64,000 nucleotides of DNA from G963667915 sp965197385 (GTDB lineage: Bacteria; Acidobacteriota; Vicinamibacteria; Vicinamibacterales; UBA823): positions 62,001 through 126,000 of the forward strand of contig CBDANA010000006.1 of the NCBI GenBank assembly GCA_965197385.1, written 5' to 3'. Position numbers and translations under genes: made by a program. Under the pieces are notes generated by a model. It was not told where the DNA came from and did not search any database. It was given only the letters and a program-made list of their open reading frames with translations. Shown here in pieces: positions 9,201-17,296 of this stretch (position 1 is its first letter; every line of letters starts with the position of its first letter).

Positions 9201-10102
9201 GCCGTCTCGATGGCACCGGATAGCCATCGGTGTCGCATCGTAAAGGACACCTTTTCCCACTGGCGTAACTCGTCACGGAGCCGCCGATACCGACGCGCCT
9301 TCGCGGCCTGACGCTTCAGTGCGTTTCGCTGCTTGTCGACTTCGTGAACGATGTCGTCGACCCGGGTAAGGTTCTGCTCCGCGGCGTCGAGCTTCAACTC
9401 CGCGGCCCGGCGTCTCGTCTTGTACTTCGTGACGCCTGCGGCCTCCTCTATGAGCTGGCGGCGCTCGTTGGGCCGGGCACTGAGGATCTGCCCGATCTTG
9501 CCTTGCTCAATGACGGCATAGGCCTTGATCCCGACGCCCGAGTCCATGAGCAAATCCTGCACGTCCCGCAGCCGACAGACCGCCCCGTCGATGAGATACT
9601 CGCTCTCACCGGATCGGTAGAGGCGGCGCGAGACCTCGACGTCCCGCGTGACCGACGGCCCCGCGTCCTCCCCAGCGCCCTCGTCCGATCCCGTCGCAGG
9701 CAGCGGCTCCGGCCCAGCCACCGCCATCGGGGCCGGTCCCATCGCCGCGTGGCCGTCGTCCTTGGGGGCGTTGTTACCGGTGCCGTGACCGGTGCCGTTC
9801 GAATGGCCGTGGCCGTTGGTCGGCCCGGCCCGCCGGGTGGTCACGCCCCGGAGCAGCAGCTTGACCTCGGCCGCCGCGGTCGGCTTGCGCCCATCGCTGC
9901 CGCTGAAAATGATATCCTCCATCCGATCGCCACGAAGGCTCTTTGCGCTCTGCTCGCCGAGTACCCACGTGATCGCGTCGACGACGTTGCTCTTGCCGCA
10001 TCCATTTGGGCCGACAATCGCCGTGACGCCGTCGTCGAACTTGAGGTGCGACCGATCTGGAAAGCTCTTGAAACCTGATATCACCAACTGCTGCAGCTGC
10101 AT
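6269..10102 (-). CDS. smc: Chromosome segregation ATPase SMC
   Basis: 1277 residues from the ATG at 10102, where the SMC N-terminus MQLQQLVISGFKSF begins; an upstream GTG would add 14 non-conserved residues. Walker A GPNGCGKS is at 31-38, two long coiled coils flank a hinge at about 570-720, and the C-terminal head has the LLSGGEKALAAMAL signature and the Walker B LLDEIDAPLDD. With ScpA and ScpB it compacts and separates chromosomes. It is longer than typical SMC because of a Gly/His/Asn/Pro-rich insert at about 88-152 in the N-terminal head and an acidic patch before the C-terminal head. No scp genes are nearby. Confidence 0.97.
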   Translation of the reverse strand: MQLQQLVISGFKSFPDRSHLKFDDGVTAIVGPNGCGKSNVVDAITWVLGEQSAKSLRGDRMEDIIFSGSDGRKPTAAAEVKLLLRGVTTRRAGPTNGHGHSNGTGHGTGNNAPKDDGHAAMGPAPMAVAGPEPLPATGSDEGAGEDAGPSVTRDVEVSRRLYRSGESEYLIDGAVCRLRDVQDLLMDSGVGIKAYAVIEQGKIGQILSARPNERRQLIEEAAGVTKYKTRRRAAELKLDAAEQNLTRVDDIVHEVDKQRNALKRQAAKARRYRRLRDELRQWEKVSFTMRHRWLSGAIETALAKLTEARAREAAAAARLAALEATQAQSRIALVEGETRATVSRDTAHARELEIGRLQHQLEFDRQQVADLGTLFEEIRAELEALAARRIPAREALEQRRANASDAEAARGRAEQHMASFEASYATARHDVEGMEGDVEAARVEVFAAINAATALRHVAEHAASARERVMAELAKLDVETADLEAGRTQWRANRQSVMAERTKTQETLDEAVRTHAVRRDEFSELQRDREACVKTARTHERELAAMAARAKSLEELEAARAGYGDAARLILAEGNGVVGHMGSVADYLEVGDRYERAVEACLGDLLQHVVVASHEKAAAWLQFVRDHDAGRCGFLVVESSTNADGRSSSVVDAGSPPAGLVPLMSVVKVRGPAAPAIREAIGHAFVAESLEQALSAAGGVAGPVATLSGEVVRGRHQVFGGGKAEARGILATKRQIKELRAAIAPRQAEADATATQLGAIEQRVTWATTALATLTEQRQAGDKAILELDLRLSTLQDEAELIRRKQELLDAERRRAQEECASSEARHLETRESIARLDGEQRAVDERLTSAQRRVFEARTSIEVMGEGFADAKAAHAGLVERATAVAAEVVRLAEASAELETRATTRRDDLSRADSRRQSLQVQIGESARRFDRGVGELERLRQEVQAADDALTGLRTRVDAQDVAIREARGAHEDIRSGVGQLEVSHATAQAECSHLAAACLETVQVDLDSVIAEVEQLERDGEITPDAVLAQAPEDDANEEETAAGETEVDGAEALPPTPRPTTADGIIAELKEKIERLGAVNMMAIEQFDELDERHLFLTTQRRDLLDSIAATTEAIRRINKTTTERFRAALDAINVHYQQTFSTLFGGGRAGLVLLDEADLLESGIDIIAQPPGKRLQSVQLLSGGEKALAAMALMFAIFKYKPSPFCLLDEIDAPLDDANIGRFVDMLRGMLDATQFVLITHNRKTMEIADRLYGVTMEEPGVSKLISVQFN

Positions 10103-10448
10103 GTCGCTATGAGCCCTATCTAGCGTCGAGACCGCTCCACGCACAGACGGCGTACGAGCAACCAGCCGCGCGGTCGAAGGTCAGAACACCTCGACGATCG
10201 AGCAGCTGGGAGCGCCCAATGCATTGTCCGAAACAGGTCACGTGCCGTCAGGGCGGTCGACACGAAGGCAGGACCCGCCCCTGGCAACTGGCGCCCGCGG
10301 GCCAAGCGGAATTCTCACGGCCGGCTCCCGCCGCGCCCAGAGGCAGCCCTGCTCAGGCCGCCGACGAACGGCCGCAGTGTACCAAGGGCCAACCCATTGG
10401 GGCAAGGTCAAATTCTCCCACAAAATATGGTGGCATCCGGCACCGGCA
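10103..10448. other. Intergenic region upstream of smc, no gene seen
   Basis: About 345 bp without a credible ORF. Reading towards smc there is a weak promoter-like pair (TTGCCC and TACACT, 18 nt apart, around 10380), which I do not consider strong enough to annotate. The rest is GC-rich non-coding sequence leading into the palindromic repeat at 10449. Confidence 0.5.
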
Positions 10449-10612
10449 CCACGGCCTGCTGTGAGCGCCCCGTGTGGCACCGAGACCCCGCTAACCGAAG
10501 CCGCGGTCGGCCCGGGCAAGGCGCGAGGAGGGAGCATACCGGGAGTATTTGACCCGTCGTGGGCAACGCCCAGCGCCGCCCATGGTGGGATGCATCGGCG
10601 GTCTCGGCGCTA
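10449..10612 (-). repeat. Composite palindromic intergenic repeat, copy A (left arm truncated)
   Basis: Read on the minus strand it carries the family landmarks in order: GCCGATGCATCCC, a GC-rich arm, GGGCGTTGCCC, the apical hairpin ATAC-loop-GTAT with loop TCCCG, the block CTCGCGCCTTGC, a hairpin CCGC-GCGG and GTCTCGGTGCCAC, ending near CAGCAGGCCGTGG. Compared with the copy at 35490 the distal arm beside the protease gene is missing. It abuts the TAG stop of the S41 protease gene and so lies in that gene's 3' region. Confidence 0.8.
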
Positions 10613-10614
10613 GA

Positions 10615-12243
10615 CTAGGGAGCGGCCGGTCGGCCGCTCTGGGAGAGCACGGTCAACGCTTTGGCGTCGGCGAAGAGGCCGAGCGCGTAGATCGCCTGCG
10701 GGTCGACCTCGAGCAGGTGGCGCCGCGCATCCAAGACACCGAACAACGCCAGATCGATGTGGTATCGAATCAGGGCCCGCACGAACGCCTCATCCGCCTT
10801 CAGTTCCTCGCGATCGACGGTCAGGCGCTCCTGTTCGAGGAAGGCCACGAAGTCGTCCAGCATGCTGTCGGTGACTTCGAAATCGCGGTCAACGGTCACG
10901 CGGTTCCGCCCTGCGCCGCTGATCCGCGTGTCGCCACGCACCGAGTACTTCTGCGCATACCGGGGAAACGTCTGCCTGGCGAACAGGCGCCGGCCGACTG
11001 GCGTGGGATCGAATCCCTCGATCGGACCGGCCTTGAACCGATCCGGCTCGATGCCGCCTCCGCTGTACACCTGTCGTCCGGCGTCCGTGTACTTGAGGTC
11101 GGCGCCGGAGTGCTCGCGCTCGCCTTCCTGATCGCGAAGCGAATAGGTCAAGTACTCGTCGAACGTGCCGTCCCACGGCCGCTGAATGAGCCGGCCACTT
11201 GGCGTGAAGTACCGCGCCGTGGTCAGCGCCAACCCTGCTCCCTGGCTCACCCGGTAGACCGACTGGACCAGGGCCTTGCCGAACGTCGTCTCGCCAACGA
11301 TCAGTCCGCGGTCGTGATCCTGGATGGCGCCGGCCACGATCTCGGACGCGCTGGCGCTGTTTCGATTCACCAACACGACGAGCGGCAGACCGGTGAAATC
11401 ACTGTCCTCGCTCGCGTGGTAGTCCTGATCCGAGTTGGGAATGCGCCCGCGCGTGTAGACGATCATGTCGCCACGCGGCAAGAACCGATCGGCCACCCGA
11501 ATGGCCTGATCCAGCGGCCCGCCCGGATTGTCACGCAGGTCCAGCAGCACCTGCTGCATGCCCTGCTCGGCCAACTCGTTGAGCGCGAGGCCCAGGTCGT
11601 GATCCGTCGTCTCTGAAAAATCGCGCAACCGGACGTATCCCGTCGACGCGTTGACCATCAACGCGCCGAGAATCGTTGGGATGTTGATCTCGCCTCGCGT
11701 GACCTCCAGCGGAATCAGCTCGTCGTAGCCCTGCCGCCTGATCGCGATGCGGACCGCAGATCCCCTGGGACCGCGCAGCCGCCGGACCGCCTGATCGCTC
11801 GTCCAGCCCTGCGCCGACTCCCCTTCGATCTCGGCGATGACGTCACCGCGCCGGATCCCCTTCAGGTAGGCTGGCGAGCCGTCGAACAGCGCGATGACCG
11901 TGATGTCGCCGTTCTGCACCTGAATGGTGATCCCGAGGCCGTAGTAGCGCCCTTCCTGGCGTTCCCGCATCTGCGAGTACGAACGCGGGTCCATGAAGCT
12001 GGAGTGCGGGTCCAGCGTCTGCAGCATCCCGCTGATCGCCGCATACACCAGCCGATCCGTGTCGACCTCATCGACGTAGTTGGACTCGATGGCCGCGAGG
12101 GCGGTCGAGAACACCTTGTATCGCTGCGCGACACGATCCTGAGTCGCCAGCGCGCGCCCGCCGAACAGGCCGCCCACCAACGCCGACACGACCACCACCG
12201 TTACCGCCGCCGACAGGGACTGAACACCCCGCATGAACGGCAT
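10615..12243 (-). CDS. S41-family C-terminal processing protease (CtpA-like)
   Basis: 542 residues from the chosen ATG at 12243; an extra nine-residue extension upstream lacks a signal character. A hydrophobic N-terminal segment with an ALA motif (about 10-35) suggests export or membrane anchoring. A PDZ domain (about 95-175) contains YYGLGI and GDVI. The S41 catalytic core follows, with Ser in NRNSASASEI (near 298) and Lys in GETTFGKALVQ. These periplasmic proteases trim the C-termini of envelope proteins. The C-terminal 120 residues are family-variable. Downstream is repeat copy A. Confidence 0.93.
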   Translation of the reverse strand: MPFMRGVQSLSAAVTVVVVSALVGGLFGGRALATQDRVAQRYKVFSTALAAIESNYVDEVDTDRLVYAAISGMLQTLDPHSSFMDPRSYSQMRERQEGRYYGLGITIQVQNGDITVIALFDGSPAYLKGIRRGDVIAEIEGESAQGWTSDQAVRRLRGPRGSAVRIAIRRQGYDELIPLEVTRGEINIPTILGALMVNASTGYVRLRDFSETTDHDLGLALNELAEQGMQQVLLDLRDNPGGPLDQAIRVADRFLPRGDMIVYTRGRIPNSDQDYHASEDSDFTGLPLVVLVNRNSASASEIVAGAIQDHDRGLIVGETTFGKALVQSVYRVSQGAGLALTTARYFTPSGRLIQRPWDGTFDEYLTYSLRDQEGEREHSGADLKYTDAGRQVYSGGGIEPDRFKAGPIEGFDPTPVGRRLFARQTFPRYAQKYSVRGDTRISGAGRNRVTVDRDFEVTDSMLDDFVAFLEQERLTVDREELKADEAFVRALIRYHIDLALFGVLDARRHLLEVDPQAIYALGLFADAKALTVLSQSGRPAAP

Positions 12244-12302
12244 CGTACCAGATAAGCCCCTATGTCGCAACGAGTTCAGAGCATCGGCATGCAGTCGTTG
12301 GC

Positions 12303-12331
12303 TTGACCCAGCGGGTGCACGTTTCTATAAT
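12303..12331 (+). promoter_or_regulatory. Putative sigma70-type promoter of tatA-tatC
   Basis: TTGACC (12303-12308) and TATAAT (12326-12331) are separated by exactly 17 bp, nearly the consensus. A start near 12338 would give a leader of about 135 nt to the tatA ATG at 12473. The divergent S41 protease gene begins 60 bp on the other side. Confidence 0.75.
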
Positions 12332-12472
12332 GCAATCAGGCATTTGCGCGCACTGAGGGCCTGCTGATTCGGCCCAGTCAGGCGTCGAGCGTGCCCCTCG
12401 TCGCGGGCAACCGTAGTGTCCGAACGCGGCGCCGCCGCTCGAGAACGAAAGTCTGTTAAGGAGCGTCAGGAC

Positions 12473-12826
12473 ATGTTTGGCTCAATCGGAATGCCCGAAC
12501 TCATTATCATCTTCGTCATCGCCCTGATCATCTTCGGGCCCAGAAAACTGCCCGAACTTGGCCGTTCGTTGGGCAAGAGCATCGGCGAGTTCAAGCGCGC
12601 CTCGAACGACCTGCGGAGCACCCTGGAGGAGGAGATCAAGGTCGAGGACTCCCGGCCACCGCAGACCTCCGGGACTGAATCGGCCGCGTCGGCGCCGGTC
12701 AGTGAGCCGGCCAGCACGGCCGCGACGACTCCGCCCGCGAGTGCGACGTCGGCCGAGGAGCCGACGACGTCGCCTACAGCCGAGACGACCCCGCCGAGCG
12801 AGAGCCGGTCGAGCTCCGGCACCTGA
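12473..12826 (+). CDS. tatA: Twin-arginine translocase subunit TatA
   Basis: 117 residues. The ATG at 12473 has AAGGAG 9 nt upstream; the longer frame to 12416 adds a charged stretch foreign to TatA. One transmembrane helix (about 6-22, MPELIIIFVIALIIF) is followed by the FGPRKLPELGRSLGKSIGEFKRA amphipathic region split here as FGPRKLPELG and SLGKSIGEFKRA, the TatA/E hallmark. A low-complexity Ser/Thr/Pro/Ala/Glu tail of about 55 residues ends the protein. With TatC it exports folded Tat substrates. No separate tatB is seen, so TatA may serve both roles. Confidence 0.95.
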   Translation: MFGSIGMPELIIIFVIALIIFGPRKLPELGRSLGKSIGEFKRASNDLRSTLEEEIKVEDSRPPQTSGTESAASAPVSEPASTAATTPPASATSAEEPTTSPTAETTPPSESRSSSGT

Positions 12827-12845
12827 CGCCCCTGACTGACCTCGC

Positions 12846-13667
12846 ATGGCGCCGGAATCCGGTCCAGACTCGCATCCTGTCCCCGTTCAACCGCAGCCGC
12901 TTGGCGAACCCCAGTCCGGTGAGGACGACGACGCCTCCGGCGGCCGGATGTCGTTCCTCGAGCATCTGGACGAACTAAGAAAGCGTCTCGTCCAAGCCGC
13001 CTGTGGTATTCTCGGCGGATTCATCGTCGCCTTCGCCTTCATCAAGTACATCTTCGAGTTCATCATGGTTCCGCTGCAGCAAGTGCTGCCGGAGGGAGGC
13101 CGCCTCGTTTATACGGAACCAGCCGAAGCCTTCTTCCTGTACATGAAGATGGCCGCGCTGGTCGGGCTGCTGCTGGCAATGCCCATCCTCTTCACGCAGG
13201 TCTGGATGTTCATCGCACCAGGCCTGTACCCGCACGAGAAAAAGTTTGCGATTCCCTTCGTCGCGCTCACGTCGCTGTTCTTCCTCGGCGGCGCGCTGTT
13301 CTCGCATTACGCGGTCTTCCCGCTCGCCTGGCGCTTCTTCGCCGGGTTCACCACGGATTACATGGAGTTCCTGCCGCGCATCGCGCCGGTCTTCTCCCTG
13401 TACGTGAAGATGCTGCTGGCGATGGGCGTCGTGTTTCAACTGCCCACGCTGGTGTTCTTTCTGGCCAAGCTGGGACTGGTCACGCCAAAGTTCCTCATCA
13501 AGAACATCAAGTACGCCATCCTCGCGATCTTCATCATCGCGGCCGTCTTGACCCCCTCCGCCGATCCGGTGACGCAGACCGCGATGGCGGTACCGATGAT
13601 GGTGTTGTACGGCATCAGCATCGGCATCGCCTGGATGTTCCAGAAGCGTCGCTCGGACGACGACTAG
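12846..13667 (+). CDS. tatC: Twin-arginine translocase subunit TatC
   Basis: 273 residues with six predicted membrane spans. The signature MSFLEHLDELRKRL occurs at about 36-49 after a variable N-terminal extension. TatC recognises twin-arginine signal peptides and nucleates the translocase with TatA. It starts 19 bp after the tatA stop and shares its promoter. The TAG stop is also the first part of a remnant palindromic-repeat arm (CTAGCAGCCCGTG), so the gene end coincides with an old repeat insertion. Confidence 0.97.
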   Translation: MAPESGPDSHPVPVQPQPLGEPQSGEDDDASGGRMSFLEHLDELRKRLVQAACGILGGFIVAFAFIKYIFEFIMVPLQQVLPEGGRLVYTEPAEAFFLYMKMAALVGLLLAMPILFTQVWMFIAPGLYPHEKKFAIPFVALTSLFFLGGALFSHYAVFPLAWRFFAGFTTDYMEFLPRIAPVFSLYVKMLLAMGVVFQLPTLVFFLAKLGLVTPKFLIKNIKYAILAIFIIAAVLTPSADPVTQTAMAVPMMVLYGISIGIAWMFQKRRSDDD

Positions 13668-13678
13668 CAGCCCGTGAT
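13664..13678 (+). repeat. Remnant arm of the composite palindromic repeat
   Basis: CTAGCAGCCCGTG matches the outer end of the repeat family (compare 35490-35501) and provides the tatC stop codon. The rest of the element is missing; an IS30 element begins about 45 bp further on. Confidence 0.45.
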
Positions 13679-13722
13679 CCGGGTGTGTCGGTGGAGCGAT
13701 CGTGAGACGAAAGCTGCGGCAG

Positions 13723-14918
13723 GTTCAATCGGTCAATGCAACAGCGGTCGCAGTGTATCAGCTGGCGTGGCATATCCCAGCGTCTTGCGTGGACGTGAGT
13801 TGAGACGTTGCGCGATGGTGTTGAGATCAGCCTGCGTGTAGGTCGAGAGGTTTGTTCCTTTGGGGAAGTATTGCCGCAACAAGCCGTTGGTGTTCTCGTT
13901 CGTACCTCGCTGCCATGGACTCTGCGGGTCGCAGAAGTACACCTTCACGTTCGTGGCGACCGTGAAGCGCTTGTGCGAGGCGAATTCGGTCCCACGGTCC
14001 CACGTCAGAGACGCCATCAACCCCTTCGGGAGCGTGCGAACGGCGTTGGCCAGCGCCCGCACGACATTGGCGGTGTCTTTGCCAGCCAGACGAATCAAGA
14101 GCAGGAAGCGCGAGTGGCGCTCGACGAGCGTGGCGATGTGTGAGTTGCGAGCCCCGGTCAGTAAGTCGCCTTCCCAGTGGCCGGGCACGGCCCGATCCGC
14201 TGCCTCCGCCGGACGTTCTCGAATCGAGACGGCGTCGATGATCTGACCACGGCACTGGCCCGCCGTGCTGGCGTGCTTGGACCGACGCATCCGTCGCCGA
14301 CGGCGAAGGTGGGCGTTCAGGGCTTTCTTCAGCACCCCGCGACTCTGCACGAAGAGACTGAGATAGATCGTCTCGTGCGACACGTGCAAACAAGGATCCT
14401 TCGGAAAGGTCCGTTTGAGCCACCCGGCGATCTGCTGTGGGGACCAGTCTGCCGCCAGCTTCTCAGTCACCAGGGCACGGAGCAACGGCGAGAGGGCGAG
14501 CCGACAGGGTTTCGGACGCCGAGTTCGGTCCCAGGCACGCGCGTCGGCAACGGACGCACGGTACTGCCGTCGGCCACCGTTCCGTCGCACCTCCCGGCTG
14601 ATCGTCGATGGCGCTCGACTCAGGCGCACGGAGTAGCCCCGGGCCAAGCCCCTGGAGATTTCCTCCCGCTCCGTCAGGGTGAGCGAGCGTCGCGACCGGG
14701 TCCGTGACGGCGGCGGGATACCCCCACGGGCTGACACGACGTGGTGAACTGCTCCCGGGATCCGACCGAGTGCCCGACCGATGTCGCTGAGCGACTCACC
14801 TCGCTTCCACCGCTTCCACAGCTCCACCTTCTCTCTTGCTGACATCCGTGGACGACGAACGCGACCCATGATCCCTCCTTGCTGTGATCATTCATCGCGT
14901 TGCATCGACCCTTTGAAC
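13723..14918. mobile_element. IS30-family insertion sequence
   Basis: About 1.2 kb bounded by imperfect inverted repeats. The left end starts GTTCAATCGGTCAATGCAAC and the right end, read inward, GTTCAAAGGGTCGATGCAAC. It encloses a single intact transposase gene. I could not define a target-site duplication. It lies between tatC and the OmpA-family gene. Confidence 0.8.
13733..14869 (-). CDS. IS30-family transposase
   Basis: 378 residues. Two N-terminal helix-turn-helix regions (about 8-45 and 65-95) with IS30-type LSDIGRALGR and APSTISREVRRNGG segments are followed by a DDE integrase core: Asp in GHWEGDLLTG, Asp in TWDRGTEFASH and Glu in GTNENTNGLLRQYFPKGT, all typical of IS30. No frameshift is visible, so the element may be mobile. 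The ATG at 14869 lies inside the right end of the element. Confidence 0.93.
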   Translation of the reverse strand: MGRVRRPRMSAREKVELWKRWKRGESLSDIGRALGRIPGAVHHVVSARGGIPPPSRTRSRRSLTLTEREEISRGLARGYSVRLSRAPSTISREVRRNGGRRQYRASVADARAWDRTRRPKPCRLALSPLLRALVTEKLAADWSPQQIAGWLKRTFPKDPCLHVSHETIYLSLFVQSRGVLKKALNAHLRRRRRMRRSKHASTAGQCRGQIIDAVSIRERPAEAADRAVPGHWEGDLLTGARNSHIATLVERHSRFLLLIRLAGKDTANVVRALANAVRTLPKGLMASLTWDRGTEFASHKRFTVATNVKVYFCDPQSPWQRGTNENTNGLLRQYFPKGTNLSTYTQADLNTIAQRLNSRPRKTLGYATPADTLRPLLH

Positions 14919-15045
14919 TCACCGGGTCTTTTCGTTGACTTCACAGGGGTGCGTACGATTTACTTGACGGAGTGGGCAATTTTTTGCAGCGAGCCGTCGA
15001 CGGAGGACTGACCGCGAGGAACCGACTCTGGGGTCTCGCGAACTG

Positions 15046-15208
15046 GCAGCCCGCGGTGAACGTCCGGCGGCATTCGGCCGGCGATGCATCCCCGCTGGCT
15101 GCGTTGCGTCTCGTTCAAATATTCCAAATATTCTCACTCGTCGCGCCTTGCCAGCGGGGCGCCTCGTCACCCTCGGTGCCACGCCGGACGTTCACCACGA
15201 GCTGCTGG
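15046..15208 (+). repeat. Composite palindromic intergenic repeat, copy B
   Basis: 163 bp with outer inverted arms (GGTGAACGTCCGGC at the left, GCCGGACGTTCACC at the right), an inner GC stem (CCCCGCTGGC pairing with GCCAGCGGGG) and the apical hairpin AATAT-TCCAA-ATATT, then CTCGTCGCGCCTTGC. The right end runs into the following gene and appears to supply its GTG start and first codons. Confidence 0.85.
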
Positions 15209-16852
15209 GCGACGGTCATCATGATGGTCGCGTTCGCGTCGCCCGTGTCAGCGCAGACGAACGACGTCGACGACACGGCTACCCGCCCCGCCACGACGAC
15301 GTTTCTCGGGGACACCGGCCTCTGGTTCGTCCCGACGGGCGAGATCCTCCCTGATGGCAAGGTATCCGTCAGCGCCTACCGGGCCAACTTCGATCGCGAG
15401 CAGGGCTTCACCGACATCTCCCACCACGCGCTGACGTTCGGCGTCGGCGTGCGCAATCGTCTCGAGCTCTTCGGCTCGTTCCGGGTCAACATGCGGATCG
15501 ACCGCGACGTCCGTCCGCAATTTCGGCCCGACGTGCCAGGTGCCGGTGGCGTCGGCAACGCGACCCCCTTCATGCGCACCGGGTTCAGCAACAGCGTTGG
15601 CGACCTGCTGATCGGCACGAAGATCAACCTGTCGTCGGAGTACCGCCAGCAGGCGGCCGCGTTCGCGGTGCGAGCAATCGCGCAGCTGCCCACCGGCGAC
15701 GACGCGGCCGGCGCGGGAACCGGAAAGGCAAGCTTCTTCGTCGACGCCATCATCAGCAAGCACGTCAACGAGCGCATCGAGGTGTCCGGCTTTGGCGGGT
15801 TCGCGGTGCGTGGTGACCCAGACGGCATCGACCTCTCGAACGGCCTTCGGTGGGGTGTCGGGGCCGGATTTCCTACGTCGAAGACAATCCGGCTGTTCAC
15901 CGAACTGCACGGTGAAGCCTTGTTCGACGATGTCACGCTCGACGCGCCGCTCACGGCGGAAGACGGCAGCCTGTCGCCGCTCGTGTCGCCGCTTCGAAGC
16001 CCGCTGGACGCGGCCGTCGGCGTGCTGTGGCAGGGGTCGAACGGCTTCTTCGCGGGTGCCGGCCTGAACGTCGCCCTCCGGCATGGCTCACGCAGCGACT
16101 TTGGGCAGAGTTCGCCGGGCGGCGACCGTCTGGGCCTCCAGGTCAGGCTCGGATTCCACCCCGGTGTACGCGTCTACGTGCCACCGCCGCCGCCACCACC
16201 GCCGCCACCGCCGCCACCGCCGGCTCCGCCGGCGAACCAGCCGCCGACCGTGACGGCGCGCTGTGTCCCCTGCACCGTCAATGTCGGCGAACGTTCGACG
16301 GTGAGCGCCCAGGCGCAGGACCCGGACGGCGATGCCTTGACCTACCGGTGGAGCGCCGCGGCTGGGAGCTTCGCCGACCCGACCGCGTCCGAGACAGCTT
16401 GGACGGCACCCGACGACGAAGGGCCGGTTCCGGTGACGGTCTCGGTGAGCGACGGCCGAGGCGGCGAGGCCTCGGATTCGGTGACCATCCAGGTGGTCCG
16501 GCCGACGCTGCGCGAGTTCGTGTTCGAGGACGTTCACTTCGACTTCGATCGCTACACGCTCCGCCCGAGCGCCATTCGGGTGCTCGACGAGGCGATCGCA
16601 GCGCTGGAGGAAAGCCCCACGCTGCAGATCGAAATCGCCGGCCACACCTGCAACATCGGCACGGCCGAGTACAACATCGCCCTCGGGGATCGCCGGGCCC
16701 AGGCCGTGCGCGCGTACCTGGTCGACCGCGGCATCGCCGCCGGACGGCTACGGACGGTGAGCTTCGGCGAGGAACAGCCGCAGCACGACAACACGCGTGA
16801 AGAAACGCGTCGGCTGAACCGCCGGGCCGCGATGGTCGTCCGGGTGCAGTAG
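15176..16852 (+). CDS. OmpA-family outer membrane protein with PKD-like domain
   Basis: 558 residues from the GTG at 15176. A Sec signal peptide (about 1-26, ending SPVSA-Q) is followed by a beta-barrel-like region with transporter/porin-type strands (about 30-330), a run of prolines (about 336-350), a PKD/cadherin-like domain (about 355-440, with DPDGDALTYRWS) and a C-terminal OmpA domain (about 446-558, with FDFDRYTLRPSA). Such proteins anchor the outer membrane to peptidoglycan. The OmpA motif reads GHTCNIGTAEYN, with Cys where Asp is most common. The start codon and signal n-region lie within repeat copy B and have no clear Shine-Dalgarno; an upstream extension to 14972 looks non-coding. 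Confidence 0.85.
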   Translation: MPRRTFTTSCWATVIMMVAFASPVSAQTNDVDDTATRPATTTFLGDTGLWFVPTGEILPDGKVSVSAYRANFDREQGFTDISHHALTFGVGVRNRLELFGSFRVNMRIDRDVRPQFRPDVPGAGGVGNATPFMRTGFSNSVGDLLIGTKINLSSEYRQQAAAFAVRAIAQLPTGDDAAGAGTGKASFFVDAIISKHVNERIEVSGFGGFAVRGDPDGIDLSNGLRWGVGAGFPTSKTIRLFTELHGEALFDDVTLDAPLTAEDGSLSPLVSPLRSPLDAAVGVLWQGSNGFFAGAGLNVALRHGSRSDFGQSSPGGDRLGLQVRLGFHPGVRVYVPPPPPPPPPPPPPPAPPANQPPTVTARCVPCTVNVGERSTVSAQAQDPDGDALTYRWSAAAGSFADPTASETAWTAPDDEGPVPVTVSVSDGRGGEASDSVTIQVVRPTLREFVFEDVHFDFDRYTLRPSAIRVLDEAIAALEESPTLQIEIAGHTCNIGTAEYNIALGDRRAQAVRAYLVDRGIAAGRLRTVSFGEEQPQHDNTREETRRLNRRAAMVVRVQ

Positions 16853-16864
16853 CCGGCTCGGCTG

Positions 16865-17295
16865 TTAGGGAATTCCCGCCATCTCGAGGACGCTACCGAC
16901 ACGGACGTCGTGCGTCTGCGCGAACCCAGACACCACTTCGACAACGTAGCTGGCCTCCGCGTCAGGCGGGTAGGTTGGACAGGGATCGGATCGGCAGGGC
17001 GAAACCGACCTGGCAATCGACACCACGCGGCCGTCGGTATCGAGCCACAGGATGTCGAGTGGAATCAGCGTGTTCTTCATCCAGAACGGATAGAAGCCAT
17101 GCGCCTCGAACACGAAGACCATGCCCTCGTTGACCGCGAGGGTGTCGCGAAACATGAGGCCGCGTCGGCAATCTCGACACGCACGCGCGTCCCATCAGGG
17201 AAGACGACGGTGCCGCTCGGCGCCGCAGCCTGCTCCATCGAGCTGGCGCCGCCACACGCCGTGAGGAGCGCCAGAACGACCGCAAGCCGTCGCAT
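16865..17295 (-). pseudogene. DUF192-family lipoprotein, broken by a deletion/frameshift
   Basis: The N-terminus (from ATG 17295) has a lipoprotein signal with lipobox LTAC and the beginning of a DUF192 domain (VVFPDGTRVRVEIAD). The rest of the domain (GLMFRDTLAVNEG, FWMKNTLIPLDILWLD, YVVEV) follows in another frame. Between them, near 17155-17172, about eight family-typical residues are missing and the frame changes. The start lies 1 nt after the proS stop, suggesting one operon. It could be a true pseudogene or an assembly error; the missing residues favour real loss. Confidence 0.75.
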
Positions 17296-17296
17296 G

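Noticed and set aside
6806..9223. Long plus-strand ORFs (391 and 333 codons) antisense to smc
   Set aside because: They mirror the smc reading frame in GC-rich DNA and show no domain, start signal or codon use of their own.
10219..10613. ORFs of 60-130 codons in the smc upstream region
   Set aside because: Overlapping in several frames on both strands, with no family resemblance, and partly inside repeat copy A.
12846..12960. Possible separate tatB between tatA and tatC
   Set aside because: The gap is 19 bp; the N-terminal extension of TatC is polar and lacks a TatB-like helix.
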